Shown here piece after piece: positions 27,386-37,288 of a stretch of 64,000 nucleotides of DNA. The position numbers and the translations under genes were made by a program. The stretch covers positions 2,294,001 through 2,358,000 of the forward strand of contig NC_009663.1 of the NCBI RefSeq assembly GCF_000010345.1, written 5' to 3'. This stretch comes from Sulfurovum sp. NBC37-1 (GTDB lineage Bacteria > Campylobacterota > Campylobacteria > Campylobacterales > Sulfurovaceae). Numbering within the stretch: position 1 is the stretch's first letter; the number at the start of each line of letters is the position of its first letter. The notes under the pieces are model-generated. The model made no database searches and was not told the origin of the DNA. It worked only from the letters and a program-made list of their open reading frames with translations.

Positions 27386-29848
27386 TTACACCTTTCTCAT
27401 TGTTACTGTTTGATATCTGGCAGGGCCAAATAGCTCATACACGTTCTGCGCACTTTTGAAATCGGAGAGCTTTGTGATATCGCCGGTCATCTTCTCGTCT
27501 GCGATCACGTCAACAACGATACTTCCGTTTTCAAATACCACTTCCACTTTCTCTCCAAGTGCTTCAGCCTTCTCGACACTTGCATACAGACCGAACGGTT
27601 CAAATATCTCATGTGCTTTATCTGAGAAGTCTGAGAACTGTCTGGCCGGGTTACATCGGTAAACGATCTCACCTTCAAGTGCTGCATTCTCATCGAATTT
27701 CTCTACAGAAGGTGTTTTGGCCTTTCTGTTGGATGTCTTCAGGAGGTAGCCTCTGTTCTCCATACCGTCATTGAGATAACCGTTCGGCAGTGCATCGAAC
27801 TCTACTTTCTGGAATCCTTTTGAAGTTGGCAGTTTGACGGTCCAGTCGACCGTCAGGCTTTCACCGTCATCAATGAGTTCCGAAACAAGATCATTCAGCT
27901 CGTATCCGCCATACCCGACAGCTGCATTGGTCGGTACCACTCTCTTGGAAATGTTCGTGAAAGTCCCTTCCTGCTGATTCATCGCCGGCATATCAAGATC
28001 TCCGTCACCCAGTGCGGAGAGCCTGAAATCACCCGGTTCGTTGTAACCGACAGTGAAACTTTCGGCTTCATCGTCAAGGTCACAGATCAGCGCTACACCG
28101 AGTGCATTGGCTTTCGGTGGCGCCATCACGACATCAATAGAAGAGGTCTCTTCGATCAGTGCAATGAGTTTCGCCAGATTTTCCGCTTTATCGTGATAAT
28201 AGAAATCTTCACCTATCATCATGGAGAAGGATTCTTTCTTTTTCATCATCTTCTCAAACGTATCTGCAAAGGTAGCCGAATCTCCGCCGAGAAGGTCGAC
28301 CAGGCCGTTCTTCTCGACCGTGATCTCTTTCTCTACCATTTCAGGGACCTTTTTGGTGACCTCTTTGCTTTCGCCTGTCTCTTCATCGACAACAGTCTCG
28401 GTCACATCTTTCATGACCTTCTCTTTGATCGTCTTCGTTTCGGTTGACTTAAAGCCGGCAAGATACTCTTTGACCTCTTCCGGCAATTTCTCTTTGTCCG
28501 CAAAAAGATCAAGTACAAGGTAGAGCGCCGCTTCTTCCAAGCCTGGCTTGTGTGTGAAACACTCAACACTCTTACCAAAGCTTGGGATAAGCGTATCGCC
28601 TATCGGGTGGAAATAGAATCCCGCACCCTTATTCATCTTCTGGACATTGTTGAAAGCATACTTCATTCCGGGTGCATCATTTCTGAGTGCCGAGCCAAGG
28701 GCAATGACAAAGTCACTCTTCTTCATGATCACATCGTTGTCCGTTGTCCAGAATCTGTTACCGGAGGCTTTCTGATAGTATCCGAGGAATTTCTGGAAAG
28801 CACGTACTTCAGGGTTGTAGAGCTTCAATCCCAACTTCTCTTTGAGTGTTTGAAGCATCAAAGCCTCTTCATTCGTGATCACCGAGTTGAAACGCACGGT
28901 CTGTGCTTTTTTGAAAGCTTCCAGTGCTTCAGCAAATGCTGTTTCATCTTTGGAGACATCGGCATTTTCAAAATCATAGGCAAAACGCGCCGCACCGTCA
29001 AGGGAAACATAATTCCATTCGTTGGTCACACGGAAGATCTTTTCGTTCCGGTCTTCTATGGAGGCAGGCTTCACTTCATAATAGATCTGGAAACCATCAG
29101 AAGAGTGTGCAGAAACAGCAGGAACTCTTTTCAGATCCCAGGCATTTGACTTGTACTGGAAGTCTCTGCTGACCAATGCACCGACAGGGCAGACCGCAGC
29201 ACATTCACCACAATCCGAACAGTTCGTATATTCCGTTCCGTTACTCGGTGCGATGACGGACTTCTGGAGTTTGTTCCACATGGCATAGGCATCTTTCGGC
29301 ATCGTATCTTTGAAACCTTTATCGAGTGCTTCTCCGCCTCTTTTGACCGTCGTAAGCGCAGCATCACCGATCATGTCTTTACAGACGGTCGTACATCTTT
29401 CACACACGATACAGAGACCTGCATCGTAATGCAGTACGGAACTCCAGTTCTTCACTTCCCGTTTGGTATCCGGGATCATATAGGACTGTGAATCCACACC
29501 CAGTTCAAGGGTATAGTTCTGAAGTTCACACTCCCCGCTCTTGTCACAGACGCCACACTGAAGCGGGTGGTTCACGTCATAGACTTCCATGATCGCACGG
29601 CGTTCTTCAAGGATATTCGGCGTATCTACCGTGATCTCCATGCCTTCTTTGACTTTTGCGTTACATGCATATACCTGTTTTCCGTCGGCCTCTACGAGAC
29701 AAAGACGACACGCCAGTGTCGGTGAACATCTTGTCAAGTAACAGATCGCGGGAATAAAAACATCGTTGGCACGTGCGGCGTTGAGGATGTATTCACCCTC
29801 CTGGACCGCGACTTCTTTACCATCGATTTTAATATTGACTGTACTCAT
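27386..29848 (-). CDS. nuoG: NuoG paralogue 1: N7 cluster lost, extra [4Fe-4S] cysteines
   Basis: Large peripheral complex I subunit, 820 residues from the ATG at 29848 (AGGA upstream; a TTG seven codons earlier is less likely). The [2Fe-2S] N1b cysteines are C36, C47, C50 and C62; N5 is H94-C98-C101-C107. Two full ferredoxin-like sets follow: C146/149/152/156 and C210/213/216/220. All N7 ligands are gone: the site reads VPAVSAHSSDG, and the fourth Cys is Asp in SLDGAARF. A charged Lys/Glu insertion lies at about 480-530. The second NuoG lies immediately upstream. How the two share one complex is unknown. Confidence 0.88.
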   Translation of the reverse strand: MSTVNIKIDGKEVAVQEGEYILNAARANDVFIPAICYLTRCSPTLACRLCLVEADGKQVYACNAKVKEGMEITVDTPNILEERRAIMEVYDVNHPLQCGVCDKSGECELQNYTLELGVDSQSYMIPDTKREVKNWSSVLHYDAGLCIVCERCTTVCKDMIGDAALTTVKRGGEALDKGFKDTMPKDAYAMWNKLQKSVIAPSNGTEYTNCSDCGECAAVCPVGALVSRDFQYKSNAWDLKRVPAVSAHSSDGFQIYYEVKPASIEDRNEKIFRVTNEWNYVSLDGAARFAYDFENADVSKDETAFAEALEAFKKAQTVRFNSVITNEEALMLQTLKEKLGLKLYNPEVRAFQKFLGYYQKASGNRFWTTDNDVIMKKSDFVIALGSALRNDAPGMKYAFNNVQKMNKGAGFYFHPIGDTLIPSFGKSVECFTHKPGLEEAALYLVLDLFADKEKLPEEVKEYLAGFKSTETKTIKEKVMKDVTETVVDEETGESKEVTKKVPEMVEKEITVEKNGLVDLLGGDSATFADTFEKMMKKKESFSMMIGEDFYYHDKAENLAKLIALIEETSSIDVVMAPPKANALGVALICDLDDEAESFTVGYNEPGDFRLSALGDGDLDMPAMNQQEGTFTNISKRVVPTNAAVGYGGYELNDLVSELIDDGESLTVDWTVKLPTSKGFQKVEFDALPNGYLNDGMENRGYLLKTSNRKAKTPSVEKFDENAALEGEIVYRCNPARQFSDFSDKAHEIFEPFGLYASVEKAEALGEKVEVVFENGSIVVDVIADEKMTGDITKLSDFKSAQNVYELFGPARYQTVTMRKV

Positions 29849-29849
29849 A

Positions 29850-32108
29850 TTAATTTCCTGCCCTTTCAAAATCTAGCCTCTTAAATCTATAAGAGGATAC
29901 CAAAGCTCCACTTAATCCCATATCAAATGTAGGGTTAAGGGCAATGGTTCCTTTCATGGTTGTGTCGATCCTAAACAGACGATCGAAATCCACACCATCG
30001 ATAGTGAACCGTATACGGTCACCGTCTTTCAGTTTGGTCGCCATAGCGAATTGCTGTGAGCCCAGAAGTACCGCTTCGTCTTCCAGCAGGGATGACTTAG
30101 CGGTAAATGCCGAGAACTGCTCTGTCGGATTGCAGCTGTAGACCACAGCTCCATCATAGCCTTCCAGCTCTTCCACCTCTTCGAGGATTCTGCTGACAGA
30201 GACTTTTTTAGCCTTCAGCAGATAGCCTCTATACTCATTACCGACACTGTCGAAGTAGTCGGGAAGCGCATCAAACTCGATAGCTTCAAACCCCTTCTCT
30301 TCCGGCAGTTCCTCAGTATATCCGATGGTATATTCCGCATCCAGCCCCAGTGCATTGGCAATATCGTTCAAAACATAGCCGCCATTCGAAAGAGCCACAT
30401 TCATTGGAACAACACGCTTGTCTACTGTAGTTATCGTGCCTTCCTGCTGATTCATCGCCGGCATATCAAGATCACCGTCACCCAAGGCAGAAAGGGTAAA
30501 GTCGGCAGGCATATTGTAACCGACCGTACTGCCTTCCGCCTCATCATCCAGGTCACAGATCAGTGAGAGTCCCATCGCATTGCCCGCCGGCGGTACACAG
30601 ACTACATTGAAGCCTGCATACTGTTCAAACAGGGCAAGCAATTTGGCGATCTGCTCCGCTCTCGGATGTGCATAGAGGTCGGACCCGACCACCAGTGAGA
30701 AACCGCTCTTCTTGCGTAGTGATTTTTCAAGGGCTTCAAGTTCCTCTTCTCCCACATTGGTCTCGGCGGAAAGGTATCCGATATCGAGGTCATCCATAAA
30801 CGACTTGACGGATTTTGGCAGGTCCGCTTCAGCCAGCAGTGCAGCTACCAGCAGTGCGGCAACCCCCTCTTCACTTCCCACTTCATACTTGATGAACTGG
30901 GTCACGATATTCTGTATCTCTTTGTCTTCAAGCGGATGCATGTAAGCCACTCTCGCCTGGTGCCACTTGCTCGCCATATTGATATGGTACTTCACCGCAG
31001 GCGCATCGTCATTGATACGCGAACCGAATACGATCACTGCTTTAGACTCGGAAATCGCTTTTAGCGTACCGCCGTAGAGATGCTTCCCGGTAATACTGCT
31101 ATAAGCTTGCATGAATTTCTGATAGGCTCTTGCTTCCGGAGAGACAAGTTTAAAGCCAAGTTTCTCTTTGAGCTTTTGCAGTATCAGCGCTTCCTCGTTG
31201 GAGGTTTGGTTCGAGAGAAGAACGGTACCGGCTTTCTTAAAAGCGTCAACCGCTTTTGCAAAAGCCTCTTTATCTTTGGTCACACCCTCGTTGGCATAGT
31301 CAAAACCGAATCTGCCCGCACCACAAAGATTGGTAAATTCAAACTCATTGGTCACACGGTAGATCCTGTCATTCTTCACTTCATAATACATCTGGCATCC
31401 GCCGCCGCAATGCGGGCATGCGCTTGGGATCTTCGTCAATTCCCAGGCATTGGCCGTATATTTGAACTTCGTACTGACCAGTGCCCCTACGGGACAGACT
31501 GCTGCCGCTTCGCCCAGGGAAGCGTAATTCTTCTCTTTTTTGGTATTGATGATGGTCGAACCGTATCCACCGAATTTTATTTTGAGTGCTTCATCTCCGG
31601 TGATCTCAGTTGAGACACGCACACACTTTTCACACATGATGCAGAGCGCAGGGTCGTAGGAGACATGCCCCCAGTTCTCTACCGGTCTGTTCTGGTCTCT
31701 TGCCGTAAAGTCCTGTGCTTCAAGATTGAACTCCATGGTCTTGTTCTGAAGGTCGCATTCGCCGCTCTTGTCACAGACACCGCACTCAAGCGGGTGGTTA
31801 ACATTGTAGAGCTTCATAATGCTCTGACGTTCTTCGTAGAGTGCCGTACTGTCGGTTGTGATGACCGCACCGTCCGTCGCTTTTTCCTGGCAGGAGAGGA
31901 TCATTCCCTCCACACCTTCGACCTCGACCACGCACATACGGCATGAACCGATCGGCAGCACCTTTGTCAGGTAACACATGGTCGGGACATAAATATCATT
32001 CTCTCTGGCAATCTCCAGAATGGTCTTGCCAAAGGTACTTTTGAACTCTTTGCCGTTGATAGTGACTGTGATCTCTTTTCCGGTATTCATAGAATTATGT
32101 ACACTCAT
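29850..32108 (-). CDS. nuoG: NuoG paralogue 2: canonical N1b, N5, N4 and N7 set
   Basis: 752 residues from the ATG at 32108; a longer frame to 32222 would overlap the upstream gene and adds an unrelated basic stretch. Cluster ligands follow the usual NuoG pattern: N1b C45/C56/C59/C73, N5 H105/C109/C112/C118, N4 C156/C159/C162/C205, N7 C231/C234/C238/C262 (SACPHCGGGC). It shares with paralogue 1 the unusual blocks ICDLDDEAE-TVGYN and SALGDGDLDMPAMNQQEGT in the molybdopterin-like domain. Two bases separate its stop from the next gene's start. The ribosome site is weak (GGTG), suggesting coupling to the flavoprotein upstream. Confidence 0.88.
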   Translation of the reverse strand: MSVHNSMNTGKEITVTINGKEFKSTFGKTILEIARENDIYVPTMCYLTKVLPIGSCRMCVVEVEGVEGMILSCQEKATDGAVITTDSTALYEERQSIMKLYNVNHPLECGVCDKSGECDLQNKTMEFNLEAQDFTARDQNRPVENWGHVSYDPALCIMCEKCVRVSTEITGDEALKIKFGGYGSTIINTKKEKNYASLGEAAAVCPVGALVSTKFKYTANAWELTKIPSACPHCGGGCQMYYEVKNDRIYRVTNEFEFTNLCGAGRFGFDYANEGVTKDKEAFAKAVDAFKKAGTVLLSNQTSNEEALILQKLKEKLGFKLVSPEARAYQKFMQAYSSITGKHLYGGTLKAISESKAVIVFGSRINDDAPAVKYHINMASKWHQARVAYMHPLEDKEIQNIVTQFIKYEVGSEEGVAALLVAALLAEADLPKSVKSFMDDLDIGYLSAETNVGEEELEALEKSLRKKSGFSLVVGSDLYAHPRAEQIAKLLALFEQYAGFNVVCVPPAGNAMGLSLICDLDDEAEGSTVGYNMPADFTLSALGDGDLDMPAMNQQEGTITTVDKRVVPMNVALSNGGYVLNDIANALGLDAEYTIGYTEELPEEKGFEAIEFDALPDYFDSVGNEYRGYLLKAKKVSVSRILEEVEELEGYDGAVVYSCNPTEQFSAFTAKSSLLEDEAVLLGSQQFAMATKLKDGDRIRFTIDGVDFDRLFRIDTTMKGTIALNPTFDMGLSGALVSSYRFKRLDFERAGN

Positions 32109-32109
32109 A

Positions 32110-34119
32110 TCACACCGCCACCATTGAAATATAATAACATCGCATACATCTTTCTGCTTCCGCGATGGCCTCTTCCCCGGTAAATCCGAGATTGACCTCT
32201 TTGTTGTTGGTCCTTCTCTCATCTACACCGAGTTTTTCACTCTCAGCTCTCGGAAGCCCCGGCATCCAGCCCGTGATCTTCTCTTTCTTGTCATAGACTT
32301 TGAGCCGGTTAAGATGGTCTTCCATGATCTCGTCATCCGTCAGGGTACATTTACCGTCATAGATGTAGCGGCTGATGACCGAAGCAGCACGGCGTGCCTG
32401 GCCTACGGCATTGACTATCGTCATTGGGCCGTACTCACAGTCACCTGCGGCAAAAAGTCCCGGACGCGTGGTCATAAAATCCTTGCCGTTTGTCAGGATA
32501 CTGTTCCAGGATGTCATCTCGAGACTCCACTCTTCAGGCAGTAGCTGTGTGTCAAGTGCCTGAGAGACCGCAGGGATCAGGTAGTCACATTCGATCTCGA
32601 AATCCCCGCCTTCAATCTTGACAAGCTGTGCACGTCCTCCGTTGGGATCCGGTACAAGCTCGAAACGGTTCACTTTGAGTTTCGTGATCTTCTCACCGTC
32701 ATCGAAAATCTCTTCGATCGCCGAGTGGAAGATGAACTCCACACCCTCTTCGACCGCCTCATGATACTCTTCATAGGTCGTGTTCCGGATGATCGTCTTC
32801 TCATCACGACGATAGAGCATGATCACCTTCTTGGCGCCTTCACGGATGGAACATCGTACGACATCCATTGAGGTAAACCCACCACCGACACAGACAACGA
32901 CCTTGTCTTTCAAGTCTTCGGAAGCCGGTGAACCTATCCCGTACTTATGCCAGAGATTGACCTTGTCAAGCATTGAGATAGCACCCCAGTAACCGCCCAT
33001 TTTCGGGTTTTCGTTTGCAGCACGCACTTTTTTGGAAAGTCTCGCACCAAACCCGAGCAGTGTGGCATCATACTCAGCATCTATCTCTTTGAGACGCTCC
33101 GCATCCACTCTGTGGTTGTTGGTAATGCTCACTGTCGGCATACTGAGAACCAGTTCGATATCTTTGTTGTACTTGTCTACAGGCATTCTGTACTCGGGTA
33201 CACCCACGGCAACTTCACCGCCGTTAACGGGTAGTTCTTCGAAGATATCGACCTGTATCCCTTCGAGCGCCAGGTAGTATGCCGCTGTCAGCCCTGCCGG
33301 TCCCGCTCCGATGATCGCGACTTTCTTACCATCGTTCCTTGGAGGCTTCGGCTCCTGCGGATGCAGCCATTCAAGGTCATGGTCGGTTTCATAGTCCGCA
33401 CCGAGACGCTTCAGTTCCATAATGGAGATAGGCTCATCGAGGTTTGCACGGCGACAGGCATCTTCACACGGATGGGGACAGACACGTCCGCAGGTGTGTG
33501 CCAGAGGCATCGTCTGTCTTGTGGCTGCCAGCGAATCGGTAAATACCATATCCCTTACACCCTCTATATAGGCAGGGATATCCACATGCGCCGGACACAT
33601 ATCCGTACACGGTGCGGTAACCTTGGCGATATAGTCTGTCTCTCCACCGTAATGTTTCGACGGAATCTGCGCATCGATACAGGTATCGAACTGATCCTTA
33701 TAGTATTCCATCAGGTCAAGAATGGGTTTTGGAACCGTTTTCCCGATCTCACATTTGGATGTAGCCATCATGGTTTTGCTGATCTCTTTGAGATGGGCAA
33801 TATCATCATGCGAACCTTCGCCTCTGGCGATCTTGTCAAGCAGATCATAAAGAATTCTACCGCCCCATCTACCCGGTGCACAACGTCCACAGGCTTCGGA
33901 ATATTCCTGATACTGTGCCGCATACTTTGAAGCCAACTCCACTGCATCAATGTTCTCGTCAAAAATGGCAACGCCATCCCAGCCAATGAACGCTTTGGAG
34001 TTCTTCTCCCCGTGGTAGGTCTCAGGCAGTTTGAATTCGGATTGGCTCGACTCGTCAGAGGGTTTACCGCGGTTGTCGATAAACTCGCCTCTCCAAGTTG
34101 AGAATACAATTCCAGACAT
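32110..34119 (-). CDS. NuoF-cluster / GltD-type flavoprotein fusion
   Basis: 669 residues standing where nuoF should be. Residues about 70-140 match only the C-terminal iron-sulfur part of NuoF (EACGRCAPGRWGGRILYDLLD), with C77, C80 and C123 but Gly83 in place of the third N3 cysteine. From about 165 it is a GltD/NfnB-like oxidoreductase: cluster cysteines C171, C175, C210, C214, C218, C222; FAD motif GAGPAG at 271-276; pyridine-nucleotide motif VGGGFTSMD near 411; YRRDE at 436-440, compatible with NADPH; and FAD-closing GLFAAGDCEYGP. A CxxC pair (658, 661) ends the protein. NuoF's FMN/NADH domain is missing. I infer electron entry from NADPH or another donor. Confidence 0.8.
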   Translation of the reverse strand: MSGIVFSTWRGEFIDNRGKPSDESSQSEFKLPETYHGEKNSKAFIGWDGVAIFDENIDAVELASKYAAQYQEYSEACGRCAPGRWGGRILYDLLDKIARGEGSHDDIAHLKEISKTMMATSKCEIGKTVPKPILDLMEYYKDQFDTCIDAQIPSKHYGGETDYIAKVTAPCTDMCPAHVDIPAYIEGVRDMVFTDSLAATRQTMPLAHTCGRVCPHPCEDACRRANLDEPISIMELKRLGADYETDHDLEWLHPQEPKPPRNDGKKVAIIGAGPAGLTAAYYLALEGIQVDIFEELPVNGGEVAVGVPEYRMPVDKYNKDIELVLSMPTVSITNNHRVDAERLKEIDAEYDATLLGFGARLSKKVRAANENPKMGGYWGAISMLDKVNLWHKYGIGSPASEDLKDKVVVCVGGGFTSMDVVRCSIREGAKKVIMLYRRDEKTIIRNTTYEEYHEAVEEGVEFIFHSAIEEIFDDGEKITKLKVNRFELVPDPNGGRAQLVKIEGGDFEIECDYLIPAVSQALDTQLLPEEWSLEMTSWNSILTNGKDFMTTRPGLFAAGDCEYGPMTIVNAVGQARRAASVISRYIYDGKCTLTDDEIMEDHLNRLKVYDKKEKITGWMPGLPRAESEKLGVDERRTNNKEVNLGFTGEEAIAEAERCMRCYYISMVAV

Positions 34120-34733
34120 TATTTAGCCTTTGGTTTTCTGGCAGTGTTTCTTTTGGCTGCAGGTTTTTTCGCAGGCTGTTTTTTGGGTGCCGGCTTGCTT
34201 GCTTTTGCAGCAGCCTCTTTTGCCGCTGTTTCTTCAGCTGCCTTTTTCTCGGCTTCCGCTTTTTCTGCCGCTGCTTTTTCCGCTTCAGCCTTGGCCTTGG
34301 CCTCTTCCGCCGCTTTTTTCTCTGCTTCGGCTTTTTCAGCTTCTTCTTTGGCTGCTGCTTCCGCCGCGGCTTTTTCGGCTTCCGCTTTTGCCTTGGCTTC
34401 TTCTTCGGCTTTCAGTGCAGCCGCTTCTTCTGCCTCTTTAGCCGCTTTTTCCGCAGCTGCTTTGGCTGCCGCGATCTTCTCGGCACGCTCTTTTCTTGTT
34501 TCATCATCCACTTTTTTGACAACTACTGTCCAGTCCACTTCATTGAACTTCAGTGAGTTCATCAGGTCGTGTCCCGTCTCTTTGATCACATCGGCAGACT
34601 TCTGGATGGAAGAGAAATCTCCTACTTCAAAAAGGAAGATACCTACTTCACCGACCTTCAGTCCTTTATCGATAAGTTCGACCATTCTGTCATAGAAATC
34701 GTCATGTAAATGTCTTAAATCATATCTTTTCAT
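34119..34733 (-). CDS. NuoE-position protein with long Ala/Glu/Lys tail
   Basis: 204 residues at the nuoE position. The first 75 (MKRYDLRHLHDDFYDRMVEL to VDWTVVVKKV) form a small domain like the NuoE substitutes of Helicobacter/Campylobacter. It has no cysteine, so the NuoE [2Fe-2S] cluster cannot form. Residues about 78-180 are almost only Ala, Glu and Lys, predicting one long charged helix as in TolA, and the last 25 are basic and Pro/Ala-rich (KPAPKKQPAKKPAAKR), histone-H1-like. Its stop overlaps the start of the flavoprotein gene. Confidence 0.75.
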   Translation of the reverse strand: MKRYDLRHLHDDFYDRMVELIDKGLKVGEVGIFLFEVGDFSSIQKSADVIKETGHDLMNSLKFNEVDWTVVVKKVDDETRKERAEKIAAAKAAAEKAAKEAEEAAALKAEEEAKAKAEAEKAAAEAAAKEEAEKAEAEKKAAEEAKAKAEAEKAAAEKAEAEKKAAEETAAKEAAAKASKPAPKKQPAKKPAAKRNTARKPKAK

Positions 34734-34745
34734 ACGCTATTCTCC

Positions 34746-35975
34746 TTAACGATCGACTTCACCGAATACGATATTGGTAGAACCAATGATCGTAACGACG
34801 TCAGCAATATATGTTCCTACAAGAATTTCCTGCAGCAGTCCGGTATGGAAGAAACTCGGGGCTCTACACTTCAGTCTGTAAGCATACGGCTCACCCTCTG
34901 ATTTGATGTAGAATCCAAGCTCCCCTTTCGGAGACTCAGTCGGTACATAGACTTCACCTTTCGGCGGTCTCATACCCTGTGTGACCAGCACAAAATGCTG
35001 CATCAGAGCATAATTCTGCGTCATGATCTCCTCTTTCGGAGCGGAGATGTACTGAGGTGCATGTGCCATCAACTGAGGTTCACTCTCTTTATACTTGGAA
35101 ACAAGCTGTCTGAGAATTCTTGTAGACTGATGCATCTCTTCCATATAAAGTCTGTAACGTCCGTAGGAATCACATCTGTCGGAGACAGGAATATCAAAAT
35201 CGAGTTCACCGTAAAGCTCGTACGGCTCTTCTTTTCTGATATCCCAGTTGACACCGGAACCTCTGAGCATCGGACCCGTACAGCCCCATGAAAGTGCATC
35301 TTCCGCAGAGATCACCCCCACATCTTCCAGACGCATCTTCCAGATACGGTTTTCCTGAAGCAGGGCGTTGTATGTATGTTCCAACTCATGATCGACTTTG
35401 TCACACCATGAGATCATTTTCTCGATCCAGCCGTTCGGAAGGTCCAAAGGCACACCGCCGATACGTACAGCAGAGTGTGTCAGTCTTGCTCCACAGTAGT
35501 CTTCCATAAGGTCCATACCGAATTCACGTTCACGGAAAGCGTACAGAAATACGGACATTGCACCGACATCGAGGGCATGTGTCGCAATGAAGAAAAGGTG
35601 GGAGATGAGACGGTTGATCTCAAGAAGCATTGTTCTGATGACCTGCGCACGTCTCGGTGCTTCGATACCAAGCAGTTTCTCTACCGCCAGCGCATAGGCA
35701 TAGTTGTTTGCCGTGGACGCGATATAGTCAAGTCTGTCTGTGGTAGGGAGGAACTCGTTGTAGGTCATGTTTTCCGCCATTTTTTCGATCCCTCTGTGAA
35801 GGTAACCGATGTCCGGATAGGCTTTGACCACCTGCTCACCTTCAAGCTCAAGAACAAGTCTAAGCTGTCCGTGCGCCGAAGGGTGCTGAGGACCGAAGTT
35901 GATCACCATTGTGTTGTCGTCGCGCTCGAAATTGAGGTTTTCGAAAAACGGTGTTAATTTATTTGGTTGTTGCAT
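34746..35975 (-). CDS. nuoD: NADH-quinone oxidoreductase subunit D
   Basis: 49-kDa-type subunit that with NuoB and NuoH forms the quinone site; 409 residues. [22 protein letters not shown] holds the conserved His near the quinone, and [18 protein letters not shown] and [17 protein letters not shown] are family blocks. It is a separate gene, not fused to nuoC. Confidence 0.96.
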   Translation of the reverse strand: MQQPNKLTPFFENLNFERDDNTMVINFGPQHPSAHGQLRLVLELEGEQVVKAYPDIGYLHRGIEKMAENMTYNEFLPTTDRLDYIASTANNYAYALAVEKLLGIEAPRRAQVIRTMLLEINRLISHLFFIATHALDVGAMSVFLYAFREREFGMDLMEDYCGARLTHSAVRIGGVPLDLPNGWIEKMISWCDKVDHELEHTYNALLQENRIWKMRLEDVGVISAEDALSWGCTGPMLRGSGVNWDIRKEEPYELYGELDFDIPVSDRCDSYGRYRLYMEEMHQSTRILRQLVSKYKESEPQLMAHAPQYISAPKEEIMTQNYALMQHFVLVTQGMRPPKGEVYVPTESPKGELGFYIKSEGEPYAYRLKCRAPSFFHTGLLQEILVGTYIADVVTIIGSTNIVFGEVDR

Positions 35976-35984
35976 TCTCTCCCC

Positions 35985-36770
35985 TTATCTTCGCTCATCC
36001 AGCTGTTTACCGGATTTTTTAGTGTAATCCACAAGGATCGTTTCGCTGTACTCGATCGGATTCTCTTTTTCTCCCTCGGAAATATCTGCACCGAACGGCA
36101 CTTCATAGCCGACTCTGGAGAAACGTTTTGTATCGTATCTGTCGATACGTGCAGGGTCTCTGTTCTCAGGCCCGATCACATCTCTGTACTCTTTACCGAA
36201 GATCTTGTCAACTTCATACCAGGAAGCGAACTCGTCACCATGTAACGGATATGTTTTCAGAAGAGGATGTCCTTCCCAGTCATCCGGCATAAGGATACGC
36301 TTGAGGAACGGATGGTTGTTGACCTTGATACCGAACATATCGAACATTTCACGCTCAGCAAAGTTCGCTGACCTGAAAAGCGGTTGAATACTCTCGATCG
36401 CTTCATTTTCTTTAATACGCGTAGTCACTCTGACTCTTTTGGCTTCCGTAATATTCAGCAGCTGCCAGAAAAGTTCGAACTCGCCGTCCTGTGCCAGGTA
36501 ATCTACCGCCGACTGTTCTGAGCACTGTGTATAACCGCATGTCTCTTTAAGGGTTTTCATGACATCGAAATTGTCTGTTGCTTTAATGTGGATGACAAGC
36601 TGCCCGACAGAAACATAAGACTCTTTTGCTTTTCTGCCCAGTGCTTTGACCACATCTGCAAAGTGGCTTCCCTCTTCCACTTCCGTCTGAGGTACACGCG
36701 GTGCCACCCAGTATCTGTCCGTATAGTATGATTTTTTCTGTACGTTGTCTTTTGGAGTATATTTTCTCAT
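35985..36770 (-). CDS. nuoC: NADH-quinone oxidoreductase subunit C
   Basis: 30-kDa-type subunit, 261 residues. The conserved block SANFAEREMFDMFGIKVNNHPFLKRILMPDDWEGHPLLKTYPL is present. An N-terminal extension of about 45 residues precedes the usual start of homology. Start shares a base with the nuoB stop. Confidence 0.94.
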   Translation of the reverse strand: MRKYTPKDNVQKKSYYTDRYWVAPRVPQTEVEEGSHFADVVKALGRKAKESYVSVGQLVIHIKATDNFDVMKTLKETCGYTQCSEQSAVDYLAQDGEFELFWQLLNITEAKRVRVTTRIKENEAIESIQPLFRSANFAEREMFDMFGIKVNNHPFLKRILMPDDWEGHPLLKTYPLHGDEFASWYEVDKIFGKEYRDVIGPENRDPARIDRYDTKRFSRVGYEVPFGADISEGEKENPIEYSETILVDYTKKSGKQLDERR

Positions 36771-37288
36771 TACACCAACCTCAAATTCTGTTTTGTATTG
36801 TTATTCATATTTGCAGACTCTCTTCTGATCTTCTTCTGAAGCATCATCAGTGCATACTGAAGCGTTTCAGGTCTTGGTGCACACCCCGGAAGGTAAATAT
36901 CAACAGGAATAATTCTGTCAACCCCCTGCACGGTTGCATAGGTGTTGAACATGCCGCCTGTGTTTGCACAAGAACCCATAGAGATGACCCATTTCGGTTC
37001 AGTCATCTGGTCATACAGTCTTCTTGCGAATTCAGAGTGCTTCTTGGAAAGCGTTCCTGCCAGGATCATGACATCTGCCTGTCTCGGGGAAGCCCTGAAG
37101 ATCGTACCCATTCTGTCGAAGTCGTAACGTGACGCACCTGATGCCATCATTTCGATCGCACAACATGCGAGTCCGTATGTCAACGGCCAGAGCGAGTTTG
37201 AACGCCCCCAGTTTACCAATTTGTCTACCGAAGTCAATGCTATCGGCAAGCCTGCTGCTGAGGCGTAATTTACTTGATGCTGTGCCAT
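36770..37288 (-). CDS. nuoB: NADH-quinone oxidoreductase subunit B
   Basis: Carries the terminal [4Fe-4S] cluster N2 that reduces quinone. 172 residues with the tandem cysteines in [12 protein letters not shown], then [10 protein letters not shown] and LPGCAPRPE. Overlaps the end of nuoA by 19 bases. The C-terminal tail ([12 protein letters not shown]) is variable. Confidence 0.96.
   Translation of the reverse strand: MAQHQVNYASAAGLPIALTSVDKLVNWGRSNSLWPLTYGLACCAIEMMASGASRYDFDRMGTIFRASPRQADVMILAGTLSKKHSEFARRLYDQMTEPKWVISMGSCANTGGMFNTYATVQGVDRIIPVDIYLPGCAPRPETLQYALMMLQKKIRRESANMNNNTKQNLRLV

Noticed and set aside
34130-34695. Long plus-strand frames opposite the NuoE-position gene, rich in Ala/Ser/Phe or Leu
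   Set aside because: They mirror the A/E/K repeats of the real gene on the other strand and have no ribosome site.
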